From contig NZ_JAHEHX010000019.1 of NCBI RefSeq assembly GCF_024639685.1, positions 1-64,000 on the forward strand: a stretch of 64,000 bases of DNA, given 5' to 3'. Below are positions 52,234 through 60,131 of this stretch, in pieces. Below the pieces are notes generated by a model. It did no database searches, was not told where the DNA came from, and was given only the letters and a program-made list of their open reading frames with translations. Both the position numbers and the translations under genes were made by a program. Position 1 is the first letter of the stretch. Each line of letters opens with the position of its first letter. This stretch comes from Polaribacter sp. Its GTDB lineage: Bacteria > Bacteroidota > Bacteroidia > Flavobacteriales > Flavobacteriaceae.

Positions 52234-52895
52234 TTTTTATTTTTAAGATGATTTGTATTTAAAATAATTCCCAATTGTAATCTGTGAAAACCATTATCAG
52301 GAAACTTTTGATAAAAGTAACCTAATTTAATTTTTAGGTTAGTGTTCAGTTGATGTAAAAAGCCAACACCTGTCCAATTTTGGACAAATCGTTTTGATTT
52401 ATCTATGTTCAGAAAGATTTCATTAAACGCGTATACAGACCAATTATTAGCAATTGGGTAGTTGGCATTTAAATCGTAACGAAACCAATGGCTAGAAGTG
52501 GCATTAAAGAAGCGATGCTCAAACCGTAAACGATGTCTTAATTTTAAATCTTTTAATTTTCCACTAATATTAATATCTTCATAAAGTCTATGTTCTTCTA
52601 TATTTCTAGTGGGAATTTTGAACTCAGTATCTGTATTTACATAGCTATAACCAACAGTAAAATTTACTTTAGGAGAAATAGTGTAGTTTAAACCTAACCT
52701 ATATATTTCCTGCTGAAATTCACTTAAAATTTCATAGTATCTATAATGAGCCATGGTTTTAATTGCAAATTTATCTGCTATTTTATGAGAGCCATTATAC
52801 ATGTACCAAGCACCTAATTGTTGGTCAGCATTCTGCGCCTTTGTTGTTGTAAAACAGAAAACAAAGACACAGAAAAGTAGACTTTTTTTTATCAT
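52230..52895 (-). CDS. DUF2490 outer-membrane beta-barrel protein
   Basis: The 221-residue protein has a signal peptide ending near TTKAQ (residue 20), then alternating amphipathic strands with LGAWYMYNGSHKI, LRHRLRFEHRF near residue 120 and a final HRLQLGIILN strand. The family occurs as a small outer-membrane barrel of unknown function. It sits one base after the propeller gene and overlaps the DUF819 gene, so the three are co-transcribed. Confidence 0.85.
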   Translation of the reverse strand: MIKKSLLFCVFVFCFTTTKAQNADQQLGAWYMYNGSHKIADKFAIKTMAHYRYYEILSEFQQEIYRLGLNYTISPKVNFTVGYSYVNTDTEFKIPTRNIEEHRLYEDINISGKLKDLKLRHRLRFEHRFFNATSSHWFRYDLNANYPIANNWSVYAFNEIFLNIDKSKRFVQNWTGVGFLHQLNTNLKIKLGYFYQKFPDNGFHRLQLGIILNTNHLKNKK

Positions 52896-52896
52896 A

Positions 52897-55800
52897 CTAA
52901 TTAGCAGAAAAGATTTTGGTGTCTTTAAAAGGAGAGATATTTATATTCTCAACAGATTTTTTATATGCAATCCAATCGTTATTAAAGAAAGTGTTCGTTT
53001 CAGCAACTGCTTTTTTAAATTCTTCTATAAATTGATTCATAAGCAAAGTTTCAGTAGAAGTTTGTTCTCCAAATCTAGATCTTATATATCTACTCGCTTG
53101 TCCTAATCGTTGATTAACTGTTATTTCTGGGTTTCTAGTAATCCCTTGTCTTTTATCAATTGTTCCTAAATACATCGCAATTAGTTTCTCTACTTTCTTA
53201 CTAATCTCTTTCGAAGCCTTTATCTCTTCTTTGTACTTTTCTTTATCTTCTTTAGATAAATCTGATTTTATAGAAGCTACTGTATTTTTGCTTTCTACCA
53301 GTTGTTTTACAATAGCAGCGATTTTGTCTTGATAGCTTTCTAAAACTTTGCTTGCATTGTATTTTTGATTAATCGCTTCTTGAGACATTTTTAACCTTGG
53401 ATCAAAAGCTACTGTAATGTTTTGTTCAGAAGTCGCATTACCATACGTCATTCTTAATCTATAAACTCCTGGTTTTACAGTTACACCTCCTGGTTCTCTA
53501 GTAGATTTTCGTATTCTTCTAGAAGCTCTATCAACGCCTTTTTCTCTTAAATACCAGGTTGTTTTATGTACGCCAGATTCTTTTGGGGCTTTAAATTTTA
53601 AAGTTCTTATTTGTCTATTTCCATCAAATATTTCTAGTTTAATTGAATCATTTTTTACTTTTTTATCATCACTTTTTTTTGTCTTTTTATCGTCTTTATT
53701 GAAATAGTAAGAAATAATAGCTCCACTATTTCTGTTTTCTCCTTGATACATAGCATCTGCACCAAACCTACTTCCTGTAGGTTGTTGTGTTGCAGCTTGG
53801 TAAGCAGTTTGTGGTACAAATAATGAGATTTTTTTATCTGCAATATTTTTACCGGCCATTGCCCTTAATGGTTTAATATCATCTAAAACCCAAGCAGCTC
53901 TACCAAAAGTTCCAATAACCAAGTCGTCTTCTCTTGGATGTATTACCAAATCTTTTACAGGAACTGTGGGAAAACCATTGGTCCATTTTGTCCACTTATC
54001 ACCAGCATTTAACGATACATATAAACCATCATCTGTACCTAAGAATAATAGGTTTTCATTTTCAGGATCTTCCACAATACAAAGTGTGTAGCTTTGTACA
54101 TCATTTTCATCTACAATACGTTCCCAAGTTTTACCATAATTTTTGGTTCTGTATGCATAAGGTGTGTAGTTAAAACGTCTATAATCGTTAGCAATTAACA
54201 ATGCTTCTCCTTTGTTTTTATTAGATGCTTTTATTTGCGTAATCCAAGAATTTTCTGGTAAGCCTTTAATGTTTTTAGCTACGTTTGTCCAATCAGTTCC
54301 ACTATTTTTGGTAATATGTACTTGACCATCATCTGTAGCTGCCCATAGTAAATCTTTTTCCAATGGGGTTGGTTCAATTACTAAAATAGTACAGTGATTT
54401 TCTGCACCAGTGGCATCCATGGTTAAACCACCACTTTCAGATTGTTTTAATTTTTCTGGATTATTGGTTGATAAATCAGGAGAAATAACTTCCCATGTCA
54501 AGCCTTTATCAGTTGATCTATGCACAAACTGACTACCAAAATATAAGGTATTGTTATCAAAAGGATCCATATTGATGGCAGCATTCCAATTGAAGCGTAA
54601 CTTTACATTAGCATCTTTATGCGTTGGTTTTACAGAATAATTGTTACCTGTTATATGATCATATCTTACCACAGAACCTTGCTGACTCATAGACCATCCG
54701 TATCTAGAATCATCTTTATCTGGCACCACATCAAAACCATCACCAAAAGAAATTTCTTGCCAATAAGAATTTCTAATTCCTTGCGCTTTCCAAACATAAG
54801 CAGGACCTCTCCAAGATCCATTGTCTTGCATTCCTCCATAAACATTATATGGAAACTCGTTATCTACATTAATATGATAAAATTGAGCAACAGGAATATT
54901 ACCAATAAATCTCCATGATTTACCACCATCTTTGGTAATGTTTAATCCACCATCATTACCATCAATCATGAATTTTCCATTTTTTGGATGAATCCACCAA
55001 GCATGATGATCTGGATGTACTCCATTATCTACACCATAAGCAGGCATTAATTCTGTGAAATTTTTTCCACCATCTTGTGAAACATTTACATAGGTGAAAA
55101 CTGTGTACAATCTGTTTTCATTCTGCGGATCTACATAGATTTCTGAATAGTAAAAAGGTCTATTTCCTATACCTGGTTTATCATTTATTTTTTCCCATTT
55201 AAAACCACCATCTTCACTTTTATAAAGCGCATTCTTTTTTGCTTCTACCAAAGCATAAATAGTATTTGTTTCACTTGGGGCAATTGCAACACCAATTCTA
55301 CCTAGATCACCTTTTGGGAAACCTTCTTTTTCTGTTATTTCTTTCCAGTTTTCTCCTCCATCATGTGTAATGTATAATCCAGAACCTTCTCCTCCAGATT
55401 TAAAAAACCAAGGATCACGTTTATGTTCCCACATTGCAGCAATTAATTTATTAGGATTTGTTGGATCCATAATTAAATCTGCAGCACCAGTTTTTTCGTT
55501 ATTGTATAAAATTTGTTTCCAAGTTTTACCACCATCTGTTGTTTTATAAACACCACGTTCTTTGTGTTCTCCCCAAGGAGAACCAATGGCACCTACATAA
55601 ACAACATCAGGATTTGTTGGGTCTATTATAACTCTGTGAATATGTCTCGTTTTTTCTAAACCCATAGCTTGCCAAGTTTTACCAGCATCTAAAGATTTGT
55701 AAATACCAAAACCACCATTTAAACTATTTCTTGGGTTTCCTTCTCCTGTACCAGCCCAAATTACACTTGGGTTTGATTGCTGAATGGCAACTGCACCAAT

Positions 55801-56058
55801 GGAAGCAGTTAACTCGTTTTCAAAAATAGGTTCCCATTTTACACCACCTGATGTAGATTTCCAGATTCCACCAGAAGCTGTACCTACATATATAATTTCT
55901 GTATTAGATTCTACAACATCTATAGATGTTACACGACCTGACATACCTCCTGGACCAATATTTCTTGGTTTCATGTTTTTTACTAAATCCATAGAAAACT
56001 CTTGTGAAAAGAGTAGAGTAGTAGCGCTTAAAAATAGTAATGTGATTAGTTTTTTCAT
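52897..56058 (-). CDS. Secreted VPS10/sortilin-like beta-propeller protein with Asp-box repeats
   Basis: The 1,053-residue protein has a signal peptide (about 1-19) followed by a long ten-bladed-type propeller. At least nine Asp-box-like turns are visible, including SLDAGKTW, TTDGGKTW, THDGGENW, TKDGGKSW and STDKGLTW. The C-terminal third has an Ig-like stretch (VTVKPGVYRLRMTYG) and a helical charged tail. Such proteins are often annotated as glycosyl hydrolase or sortilin-like, but no catalytic carboxylates can be assigned. The ATG at 56058 is chosen because it opens a normal signal peptide; a longer frame begins with an unlikely TTG. Confidence 0.85.
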   Translation of the reverse strand: MKKLITLLFLSATTLLFSQEFSMDLVKNMKPRNIGPGGMSGRVTSIDVVESNTEIIYVGTASGGIWKSTSGGVKWEPIFENELTASIGAVAIQQSNPSVIWAGTGEGNPRNSLNGGFGIYKSLDAGKTWQAMGLEKTRHIHRVIIDPTNPDVVYVGAIGSPWGEHKERGVYKTTDGGKTWKQILYNNEKTGAADLIMDPTNPNKLIAAMWEHKRDPWFFKSGGEGSGLYITHDGGENWKEITEKEGFPKGDLGRIGVAIAPSETNTIYALVEAKKNALYKSEDGGFKWEKINDKPGIGNRPFYYSEIYVDPQNENRLYTVFTYVNVSQDGGKNFTELMPAYGVDNGVHPDHHAWWIHPKNGKFMIDGNDGGLNITKDGGKSWRFIGNIPVAQFYHINVDNEFPYNVYGGMQDNGSWRGPAYVWKAQGIRNSYWQEISFGDGFDVVPDKDDSRYGWSMSQQGSVVRYDHITGNNYSVKPTHKDANVKLRFNWNAAINMDPFDNNTLYFGSQFVHRSTDKGLTWEVISPDLSTNNPEKLKQSESGGLTMDATGAENHCTILVIEPTPLEKDLLWAATDDGQVHITKNSGTDWTNVAKNIKGLPENSWITQIKASNKNKGEALLIANDYRRFNYTPYAYRTKNYGKTWERIVDENDVQSYTLCIVEDPENENLLFLGTDDGLYVSLNAGDKWTKWTNGFPTVPVKDLVIHPREDDLVIGTFGRAAWVLDDIKPLRAMAGKNIADKKISLFVPQTAYQAATQQPTGSRFGADAMYQGENRNSGAIISYYFNKDDKKTKKSDDKKVKNDSIKLEIFDGNRQIRTLKFKAPKESGVHKTTWYLREKGVDRASRRIRKSTREPGGVTVKPGVYRLRMTYGNATSEQNITVAFDPRLKMSQEAINQKYNASKVLESYQDKIAAIVKQLVESKNTVASIKSDLSKEDKEKYKEEIKASKEISKKVEKLIAMYLGTIDKRQGITRNPEITVNQRLGQASRYIRSRFGEQTSTETLLMNQFIEEFKKAVAETNTFFNNDWIAYKKSVENINISPFKDTKIFSAN

Positions 56059-56091
56059 TCTAAGTGGTTTGTTTATTATAAAAAATGTTTT

Positions 56092-56099
56092 CAAACGTA
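56092..56099 (-). promoter_or_regulatory. Candidate -7 box for the propeller-DUF2490-DUF819 operon (TACGTTTG)
   Basis: It is a TANNTTTG match on the minus strand, 33 nt before the start codon at 56058. Confidence 0.5.
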
Positions 56100-56172
56100 A
56101 GTTTGAGTGTCAATAAAATTCTCTTTCCCACAAAAGTGGGAATCTATTTTTGCCAACAATATACAAAATAGA

Positions 56173-56198
56173 AAACGCTCAATAAAAATTGAGCGTTT
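56173..56198 (-). terminator. Intrinsic terminator of the SPFH operon
   Basis: A perfect 11-bp stem (56173-56183 with 56188-56198) with an AAAA loop lies 24 nt after the stop of the Arc-type gene, but the T-run is short. Confidence 0.7.
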
Positions 56199-56221
56199 AA
56201 TTTAACAGTTGAAATTGATAT

Positions 56222-56386
56222 TTAATCTTCTTTCGTTTTAGGTTCGCGTTTTACATCTTTTAAGCTTTGCATGAGTATCCATTCTATTTGCCCATTTGTA
56301 GAACGAAACTCATCTGCAGCCCATTTTTCAATAGCATTCATCATATCTTCATTAACTCGCAAAGCGAAAGCTTTCTTTTTTGTCAT
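56222..56386 (-). CDS. Arc-type ribbon-helix-helix DNA-binding protein (54 residues)
   Basis: This short gene reads MTKKKAFALRVNEDMMNAIE and then KWAADEFRSTNGQIEWILMQ, ending KREPKTKED. The first strand (KAFALRV) and the two helices fit the Arc/MetJ-type ribbon-helix-helix fold, in which strands from two subunits enter the major groove. It begins two bases after the hydrolase stop codon and is the last gene of the SPFH operon, so it could be its autorepressor. Similar proteins are found beside SPFH genes in flavobacteria (recollection). Confidence 0.82.
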   Translation of the reverse strand: MTKKKAFALRVNEDMMNAIEKWAADEFRSTNGQIEWILMQSLKDVKREPKTKED

Positions 56387-56387
56387 T

Positions 56388-57311
56388 TTACTTTTTTACA
56401 AATTCAACAATTACTTGTACCAATTTTGTAGATAAAGGATAGTCTGGTTTTAGGTAAGAAGACTGATTTTCTGTCATTGATTTTACCTCTTTTAAAACAT
56501 GATTCATCCCTTTTATAAAAACCAATTGAGTATTTTTATTTGAAAGGAGTAGGTTAGATGCTTCCTGTGGTTTTACTTGTAGATCTTCTGTGCCATTAAT
56601 CAGTAAAATAGGCATACTTAGTTTTTTGATTTCCTCTGATGGGTTGTATTGCATCCATGAACTTAAAAACGCTTGATTTTGCTTGGCAAAAACCGATTGT
56701 AACATAGGGTTCACCTTTTCTACGTTACCTGTTTCTTTTAATTCTTTAAAGTGGGCTTTGGTAATAGAGTCTAAAAAAGGTGCAGATTCTTTTATTTGGT
56801 CAATGATAACCTGATCTGCACTTTTACTTGGCCCAGCTAAAGAAATGTATTTGTCTATGTTTTCTGAACTCAGCATCGCTACCAAAGAACCTTGACTATG
56901 GCCTACCAATACAATTTTTGAAAATCGGCCTTCTTTTTTAAAATGATTGATGGCTATTTGTACATCTGTAACATAGTCTTTTAAAAAAACTCCTTTAAGC
57001 AAACTTGCTTTGTTTTTTTTATTTGCAGTTCTTTTGTCATAACTGTAAAATGCGATGTTGTTTTTATTTATGCTATCTCTAAATTGTTTAATGTAATTGG
57101 CTTTGATAACAGGTTGCTGATTGCCATTTCTATCTACATTTCCAGAGCCATGCACCCAAATTAGTAAAGGTGTTTGTTCTTCTACATAGCTTAATCTACC
57201 AGGTAATTCTATCTTATTATTGAACAAAACCAATTCTTCTGATTTAATTTGCGCTGTTAGTGATACAACACCAAATACTAAAAAAAGAAAATAAGTTATT
57301 ACTCTAATCAT
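56388..57311 (-). CDS. Secreted alpha/beta hydrolase
   Basis: The 307-residue protein has a signal peptide (about 1-20), the oxyanion-hole segment LIWVHGSGNVDRNG near residue 50, the nucleophile elbow GHSQGS (serine near residue 141), an aspartate in LLINGTEDLQVKP near residue 243 and a histidine in GMNHVLKE near residue 272. The catalytic triad is therefore complete. It is exported to the periplasm or beyond. The substrate is unknown; it may be an acyl-ester hydrolase acting on the envelope. It overlaps the PH-like gene by 8 nt. Confidence 0.85.
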   Translation of the reverse strand: MIRVITYFLFLVFGVVSLTAQIKSEELVLFNNKIELPGRLSYVEEQTPLLIWVHGSGNVDRNGNQQPVIKANYIKQFRDSINKNNIAFYSYDKRTANKKNKASLLKGVFLKDYVTDVQIAINHFKKEGRFSKIVLVGHSQGSLVAMLSSENIDKYISLAGPSKSADQVIIDQIKESAPFLDSITKAHFKELKETGNVEKVNPMLQSVFAKQNQAFLSSWMQYNPSEEIKKLSMPILLINGTEDLQVKPQEASNLLLSNKNTQLVFIKGMNHVLKEVKSMTENQSSYLKPDYPLSTKLVQVIVEFVKK

Positions 57312-57813
57312 TTTGATTTGTTTTAAGTTGATAGGTTTTTATAACGCTTTCTGCTGCAGTTTTTTTTTGCGTACCAATTAATAATTTCTGTCCATTTTTA
57401 AGTTCTAACTGTATTCCAATATCACCAGAAACATTAATAGCTTTGCCTTTTGCTGAGTTCCAAAATGCACCTCCTTTTAAACCCCAACCACCATAATCTC
57501 CAATTGGGTCGTACGTTCTTACGTAAGCTTTTGCAATATCTTGCCAAGCAATACGCTTCAATTTTAAATGAAAAGGAAAAAACTGGTAGTGTATACCAAT
57601 TTCATCAATTTTTGTGGATAGTTTAAAGAAAAATAAAGGGACAATAGAAATTAACAACACGCTTAAAGTACCTAGAAAACCTGCAGTCGTAAACTTTGAA
57701 TCTTCTTTCATATACTCTTGTATTATAAATAAAAGAGGTACAATTAAACTAATTCCCATTACAACTATAAACCAAGACTGTGTAAATCGTTGTTCTTCTT
57801 TAAACACTTTCAT
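57304..57813 (-). CDS. Small membrane protein with PH-like domain
   Basis: The 169-residue protein has two N-terminal transmembrane helices (about residues 14-32 and 43-63). A cytoplasmic beta-rich domain follows with IDEIGIHYQFFPFHLKLKRI and then WQDIAKAYVRTYDPIGDYGG, a pattern typical of bacterial PH-like domains in membrane proteins, where a strand enters a helix after a tryptophan. Function unknown. It starts two bases before the DUF4177 stop codon, within the SPFH operon. Confidence 0.72.
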   Translation of the reverse strand: MKVFKEEQRFTQSWFIVVMGISLIVPLLFIIQEYMKEDSKFTTAGFLGTLSVLLISIVPLFFFKLSTKIDEIGIHYQFFPFHLKLKRIAWQDIAKAYVRTYDPIGDYGGWGLKGGAFWNSAKGKAINVSGDIGIQLELKNGQKLLIGTQKKTAAESVIKTYQLKTNQND

Positions 57814-57814
57814 G

Positions 57815-57973
57815 TTATCTGTTTTTATCTCGTTCTAAAATCATACTATTCCAGCCATGTGGTATTTTAACAAAACGCCAACCTTCTCTTGCATGTTGAT
57901 TTAGTAAATCTTCAAAAATTTGCGTTCTATTTCTAAAGCCTAATTTTAATTCTTCTACTTTATATTCTTTCAT
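57815..57973 (-). CDS. DUF4177 domain protein (52 residues)
   Basis: The short protein reads MKEYKVEELKLGFRNRTQIF and later EGWRFVKIPHGW. This matches DUF4177: a beta strand, a helix carrying the paired glutamates and leucines, then the EGW turn and a final strand. The start at 57973 begins the conserved first strand; the frame is open further upstream but that part belongs to the overlapping glycine-zipper gene. It overlaps that gene by 14 nt. The role of the family is unknown. Confidence 0.75.
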   Translation of the reverse strand: MKEYKVEELKLGFRNRTQIFEDLLNQHAREGWRFVKIPHGWNSMILERDKNR

Positions 57974-58154
57974 TTTTTTTATTTTTATCTTCATTGAAAA
58001 TTGTAAATGCAATTACAAGACCAATTATAACTCCAATCATTGATCCATAAACTGAGCTTATAGCTACTTCTCCAATAACTGCGCCAATTGTAGTTCCTAT
58101 AGAAGATCCAAAAGCGACTCCAATAGCAACAGTAACAATTTTTTTGTTATTCAT
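57960..58154 (-). CDS. Glycine-zipper miniprotein (64 residues)
   Basis: The sequence is MNNKKIVTVAIGVAFGSSIG followed by TTIGAVIGEVAISSVYGSMI and a charged end. Glycines recur every four residues (12, 16, 20, 24 and 28, then 38, 42 and 46), the pattern of tightly packed membrane helices. It is a paralogue of the 50-residue protein immediately upstream, whose stop codon overlaps its ATG by one base. Function unknown; glycine-zipper peptides can oligomerise in membranes. Confidence 0.7.
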   Translation of the reverse strand: MNNKKIVTVAIGVAFGSSIGTTIGAVIGEVAISSVYGSMIGVIIGLVIAFTIFNEDKNKKNERI

Positions 58155-58306
58155 TATTGGTATTTTGAGATTTTATTTTTTTTAGAATCATATAAAATTC
58201 CAAAAATTAATCCTAAAGAAATACCAATAGCAATATTATTTAGGGCAACTCCAATAGCTGTACCAATTGATAAGCCAATTGCTATTCCTGTTCCTTTTTT
58301 ATCCAT
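58154..58306 (-). CDS. Glycine-zipper miniprotein (50 residues)
   Basis: The frame reads MDKKGTGIAIGLSIGTAIGV and then ALNNIAIGISLGLIFGILYD with a lysine-rich end. Glycines lie at 7, 11, 15, 19 and again at 28, 32, 36, giving two GxxxG helices. It starts two bases after the SPFH stop codon and is coupled to the 64-residue gene by a TAATG overlap. The regular composition and the tight spacing on both sides make it a real gene although it is very short. Confidence 0.65.
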   Translation of the reverse strand: MDKKGTGIAIGLSIGTAIGVALNNIAIGISLGLIFGILYDSKKNKISKYQ

Positions 58307-58308
58307 AA

Positions 58309-59168
58309 TTAATGACTCAGAGTTCCCGTATTTACAACAGGCGATGCTTCTTTATCACCACATAGAATAACTAGTAAATTACTAACCATGGCAGCTTTGC
58401 GTTCTTCATCTAATTCAACTATTTCTTTTTTATTCAATTCTTCTAAAGCCATTTCTACCATTTCTACTGCTCCTAGTACAATTTTATGCCTTGCAGCAAC
58501 AATTGCAGTTGCTTGTTGTCTTTTTAACATGGCAGATGCAATTTCTTGTGCATAAGCCAAATACCCAATTCTTGCTTCTAAAACCTCAATGCCAGCAATT
58601 GCTAAACGTTCTTCTAATTCTTTCTCTAAGGCTTCAGAAACTTCATTTACACTAGATCTTAATGTAATATCTTCGTCATGTCCCTCGTCTGCAAAATTAT
58701 CATAAGGATACATACTAGCTAATTTACGAACTGCAGCATCTGTTTGTACTCTTACAAAGTTCTCGTAATTGTCTACATCAAAAGCAGCTTTGTAAGTATT
58801 TGTAACCCTCCATACTAAAATTGTAGAAATCATAACTGGGTTTCCTAGTTTATCATTAACTTTTAAACGCTCACTATCAAAGTTACTTGCTCTTAAGGAT
58901 ATTTTCTTTTTAGTGTAAAAAGGGTTTGCCCAGTACAAACCATTTGCTTTTATAGTTCCTACATATTTACCGAACAATAAAATAACTTTAGAAGTATTTG
59001 GATTGACAAGGATAAAACCAAAAAAACAAAAAAACCAATAATAATAACAGGTATGTATAAAGGTGTTTGCTGAATGATAGACATTGTAATGCCTCCAAAG
59101 AATAAGACGAGAACTACTAATAACATAATGAAACCATTAGCGGGTTTGATAATTTTTTCTTCTTCCAT
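58309..59168 (-). pseudogene. SPFH-domain (slipin/stomatin-like) protein gene split by a one-base frameshift
   Basis: The first 50 codons from ATG 59168 give two transmembrane helices. The frame then runs off to LLKLFYCSVNM and a stop. The expected SPFH sequence (GFILVNPNTSKVILLFGKYVG, then KKKISLRASNFDSERLKVND and VQTDAAVRKLASMYPYDNF) continues in the next frame to the natural end. Adding one T in the minus-strand T7-G-T7 tract (59020-59034) restores a 286-residue protein of normal length. SPFH proteins form membrane-bound rings that organise lipid domains and proteases. The break may be an assembly error, a real mutation or a slippery site, so this gene may be functional. Confidence 0.8.
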
Positions 59169-59183
59169 TTAAATGAGTTTTAT

Positions 59184-59202
59184 ATTGATATTAAATTGAT
59201 AT
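59184..59202. promoter_or_regulatory. Direct repeat ATTGATAT, two copies 11 bp apart, at the SPFH operon start
   Basis: Copies lie at 59184-59191 and 59195-59202, between the candidate -7 box (59205-59212) and the start codon (59168). One helical turn separates them, which suits a repressor that covers the transcription start. The Arc-type protein encoded at the end of the operon is an obvious candidate, as inference. Confidence 0.35.
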
Positions 59203-59204
59203 CA

Positions 59205-59238
59205 CAAAGATATACTATGTTTTTGTGTTTTTCCAAAA
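59205..59238 (-). promoter_or_regulatory. Candidate promoter of the SPFH operon
   Basis: On the minus strand TTTTG (59234-59238) precedes TATCTTTG (59205-59212) with a 21-nt spacer. The leader would be about 30 nt. Confidence 0.5.
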
Positions 59239-59257
59239 TTTCTTATCATTATTTTTT

Positions 59258-59265
59258 TACTTTTG
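59258..59265 (+). promoter_or_regulatory. Candidate -7 box for the S1/P1 nuclease gene (TACTTTTG)
   Basis: It is a TANNTTTG match ending 26 nt before the ATG at 59292. Confidence 0.45.
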
Positions 59266-59291
59266 TTAAAAATTAATTTTAAATCAATTCA

Positions 59292-60074
59292 ATGAAATTT
59301 AAACTATTATTGTTGATATCTTCATTTTTAATGATAAGTGCATCTTCTGATGAAGTTGTTTTTTGGGGTAAAAATGGACATAGAGTTACAGGTCAAATCG
59401 CTCAAAAGTACTTGACAAAAAGAGCAAAAAGGAAAATTGATAAAATTTTAAATGGGCAGAGTTTGGCATTTGTTTCAACTTATGCCGATGAAATAAAATC
59501 TGATAGAGCTTATAGGTCTTATTCTCCTTGGCATTATATAAATATGCGTTTAGATGAAACTTATGAGGATTCAGAAAAAAATCCGAAAGGAGATTTAGTG
59601 ACAGGAATAAATACATGTATTTCAGTTCTAAAAGACAAAAAAAGCACTAAAGCTGATAAAATTTTTCACTTAAAAATGTTAGTTCATTTTATAGGAGATT
59701 TACATCAACCAATGCATATTGGTCGAAAAGAAGACAAAGGGGGTAACGATATTCAAATTCGTTGGTTTGGAAGGGGAACTAACTTGCACAGTGTTTGGGA
59801 TAGTAAAATGATAGATGATTATAACATGAGTTATACAGACTTAGCTAATAATGTAGAAGCTTTGTCTAGAAAAAAAATAGCATATATCGCAGAAGGTTCT
59901 GTAGTAGATTGGGTAAATGAAGTACACCAAATTACAAACGATGTTTATAATTCTGTAAAGGTAGGAGAGAACTTAAAATATAGATATTCTTATGATCATT
60001 TTGGAATTGTAAGGCAACAATTGCAGAAAGGAGGAATTCGATTGGCAAGTGTTTTAAACGATATATTTAATTAA
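59292..60074 (+). CDS. S1/P1-type zinc-dependent nuclease
   Basis: The 260-residue secreted enzyme cleaves single-stranded nucleic acids using three zinc ions. A signal peptide ends before the conserved Trp25 of WGKNGHR, whose mature N-terminal tryptophan coordinates zinc in the fungal enzymes, though here a few residues may remain in front. His30, an Asp in TYADEIK, SPWHYIN, HFIGDLHQPMH near residue 137 and LHSVWDSKMID near residue 172 provide the remaining ligands. All look intact. It is a single gene that probably scavenges phosphate or nucleosides from DNA and RNA. Confidence 0.9.
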   Translation: MKFKLLLLISSFLMISASSDEVVFWGKNGHRVTGQIAQKYLTKRAKRKIDKILNGQSLAFVSTYADEIKSDRAYRSYSPWHYINMRLDETYEDSEKNPKGDLVTGINTCISVLKDKKSTKADKIFHLKMLVHFIGDLHQPMHIGRKEDKGGNDIQIRWFGRGTNLHSVWDSKMIDDYNMSYTDLANNVEALSRKKIAYIAEGSVVDWVNEVHQITNDVYNSVKVGENLKYRYSYDHFGIVRQQLQKGGIRLASVLNDIFN

Positions 60075-60094
60075 GTTTTAATATAATTTTACAT

Positions 60095-60130
60095 AAAAAA
60101 ACCTTAGGTTATTTAACTAAGTTTTTTTTA
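60095..60130. terminator. Bidirectional terminator between the nuclease and acyl-CoA ligase genes
   Basis: An imperfect stem (A-run/CCTTAG paired with CTAAG/T-run, one mismatch and one bulge) is flanked by A and T tracts, in the gap between two convergent genes. Confidence 0.6.
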
Positions 60131-60131
60131 T

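Noticed and set aside
53655..53843. Out-of-frame minus-strand frame within the propeller gene
   Set aside because: It overlaps the real frame entirely; lysine-rich low-complexity codons explain it.
54619..54918. Plus-strand frame inside the propeller gene
   Set aside because: It is antisense to repeated Asp-box sequence, which generates long chance frames.
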